Notes under the pieces: generated by a model
Databases searched by the model: none
The model's input: the letters and a program-made list of their open reading frames with translations, nothing else
What the model was told of the DNA's origin: nothing
Source of the DNA: Vibrio coralliirubri
GTDB lineage: Bacteria > Pseudomonadota > Gammaproteobacteria > Enterobacterales > Vibrionaceae
Assembly: GCF_024347375.1 (NCBI RefSeq)
Contig: NZ_AP025471.1
Span: 806,001 to 870,000, forward strand
Direction of reading: 5' to 3'
Length of the DNA: 64,000 bases
Shown here: positions 62,952 to 64,000 of the stretch, piece by piece
Numbering within the stretch: position 1 is the stretch's first letter
Layout: each line of letters starts with the position of its first letter
Program-made: the position numbers and the translations under genes

Positions 62952-64000
62952 ATGTCATTTATTATTGAACAACTTAGAGACTATCCGTTTATAGCGCTCT
63001 TTTTATCACTCGGTCTCGGTTACTTAATCGGTAAAATTAAAATCGGTAAGTTTGAATTAGGTGGAATCGCAGGTTCACTGCTTGTGGCTGTAGCACTTGG
63101 TCAGATCGGCGGTATCGCGATCTCTAACGAAGTAAAAAGCATCTTCTTTGCTTTATTTATTTTTATGGTGGGATACAACGGCGGTCCTCAGTTTTTCTCG
63201 TCATTCCGCCTTTCATCGCTAACACGCTTATTCGCTTCGTTTGTGATGACGTTTGTAGGATTAATCACGGTTGTATTGCTCTCTAAATGGGCAGGACTAG
63301 ATAAAGGTTTAGCGGCGGGCCTTGCGGCTGGTGGCTTAACACAATCGGCAATCATAGGTACTGCAGGTAATGCTATCGATCAGCTGAACCTAGCACCCGA
63401 TGTCACCTCAACACTTAAAACAAACGTGGCTGTGGGTTACTCAATCACCTACATCTTCGGTTCTCTTGGTCCGATTCTAATGATGTCACTCATTCCTATG
63501 GTAATGGGTTGGAACATCACTAAAGAAGCGAAAAAGCTCGCTGAACAAATGGGCTCTGGAAGCAAACAGTTAAATGAAGGGGAATTCTCAGCACTAAGCC
63601 GAGTGTCATCACGAGCTTATCAAGTAGGTAGCAATTCAATATTTGTTGGCAAAAGCGTGCTTGAGATTGAAGAAGCGTTCAATGCAGACCTAACAATTGA
63701 AGCGATTCACCGAGGAAATGAAGACAAAGACACAAGCTTAGATCTGACCAAAAACCCAATCCTAGCAGCCAACGACAAAGTCTACCTTACAGGGTTAACT
63801 CAAGCATTCCCTAAAGTGACCTCGCTGGGTATTGAGATCGGTGAATTTAGCGAAGAAAACAATGTGGTTCACACACGACAAAAAATCGTACTGACCAACA
63901 AAAAACTCGCTGGCGTTACTCTGCGTAAACTGCGTGATGAAACCAATGCGAACGTACGTCGAGGCGTATACGTAACACAGGTTTCTCGTATGGGGCACGA
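62952..64000 (+). CDS. AspT/YidE-family membrane transporter, C-terminus cut by window edge
   Basis: The first 349 residues of a transporter of the aspartate-alanine exchanger family. Membrane helices fill residues 1-190 with GLAAGGLTQSAIIGTAGNAI, the family's conserved reentrant-type segment. From about residue 210 it enters an RCK_C/TrkA_C regulatory domain (SSRAYQVGSNSIFVGKSVLE) and a second begins near 305 (VLTNKKLAGVTLRKLRDE). The second membrane half should follow outside the window. AspT exchanges aspartate for alanine in Tetragenococcus and drives a proton gradient; the substrate here is unknown. AAGGAT precedes the ATG. Confidence 0.88.
   Translation, partial: MSFIIEQLRDYPFIALFLSLGLGYLIGKIKIGKFELGGIAGSLLVAVALGQIGGIAISNEVKSIFFALFIFMVGYNGGPQFFSSFRLSSLTRLFASFVMTFVGLITVVLLSKWAGLDKGLAAGLAAGGLTQSAIIGTAGNAIDQLNLAPDVTSTLKTNVAVGYSITYIFGSLGPILMMSLIPMVMGWNITKEAKKLAEQMGSGSKQLNEGEFSALSRVSSRAYQVGSNSIFVGKSVLEIEEAFNADLTIEAIHRGNEDKDTSLDLTKNPILAANDKVYLTGLTQAFPKVTSLGIEIGEFSEENNVVHTRQKIVLTNKKLAGVTLRKLRDETNANVRRGVYVTQVSRMGH

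Overview
The window looks like a chromosomal segment of a marine Vibrio, probably close to the Splendidus clade. Evidence for this is gene content and style: a YqhC/YqhD-type pair, a ThrE exporter, a ToxR-like membrane regulator, PldA, an AspT/YidE-family transporter, moderate G+C and Vibrio-like codon use. The species is inference; no rRNA gene is present. Two tandem tRNA-Gly(TCC) genes are the only RNA genes I can support.

Layout. 1-516: a tandem-domain RidA protein cut by the window edge. 1221-3355: one 1054-bp IS5/IS903-type element inserted inside another copy of itself, both with intact 9-bp target duplications. 3422-4393: two small envelope proteins. 4476-6702: an AraC regulator divergent from a YqhD aldehyde reductase. 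6927-10339: a four-gene polar amino-acid ABC importer. 10532-19174: ordinary metabolic genes (ADP-ribosylglycohydrolase/J1-crystallin-like protein, LysR, LysE exporter, DUF1501/DUF1800 pair, three GNAT acetyltransferases, a PhnA/YjdM protein, ThrE). 19699-19886: the tRNAs.

21229-28873 is a copper-efflux operon read leftwards from a recognisable CueR/MerR-type promoter with a 19-bp spacer: CopL-like His/Cys protein, CusC, CusB carrying two fused CusF-like domains, CusA, and a cupredoxin with Met/His repeats. 29103-37190 is a fatty-acid or acyl-CoA catabolic cluster (thiolase, FadB-like hydratase/dehydrogenase, CoA-transferase, 2,4-dienoyl-CoA/enoate reductase) around an AraC/OruR-type regulator; a pair of direct repeats 21 bp apart lies in the divergent promoter region.

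37462-50778 is the most unusual part: a 2701-residue VCBS/cadherin-like repeat protein faces a convergent type I secretion operon (two ABC subunits plus an HlyD/LapC adaptor). Both ABC subunits carry non-canonical ATPase motifs, and one has lost Walker A altogether. The adhesin gene shows near-identical repeats and an internal stretch of different base composition.

50938-54010 holds a CatB-like acetyltransferase, an Old Yellow Enzyme homologue and an NmrA/SDR-like protein. 54242-62300 holds a ToxR-like regulator converging on a leftward series: RND adaptor, RND pump, DUF3313-like lipoprotein and outer-membrane phospholipase A. The window ends with a histidine-rich small protein and an AspT-family transporter cut by the edge.
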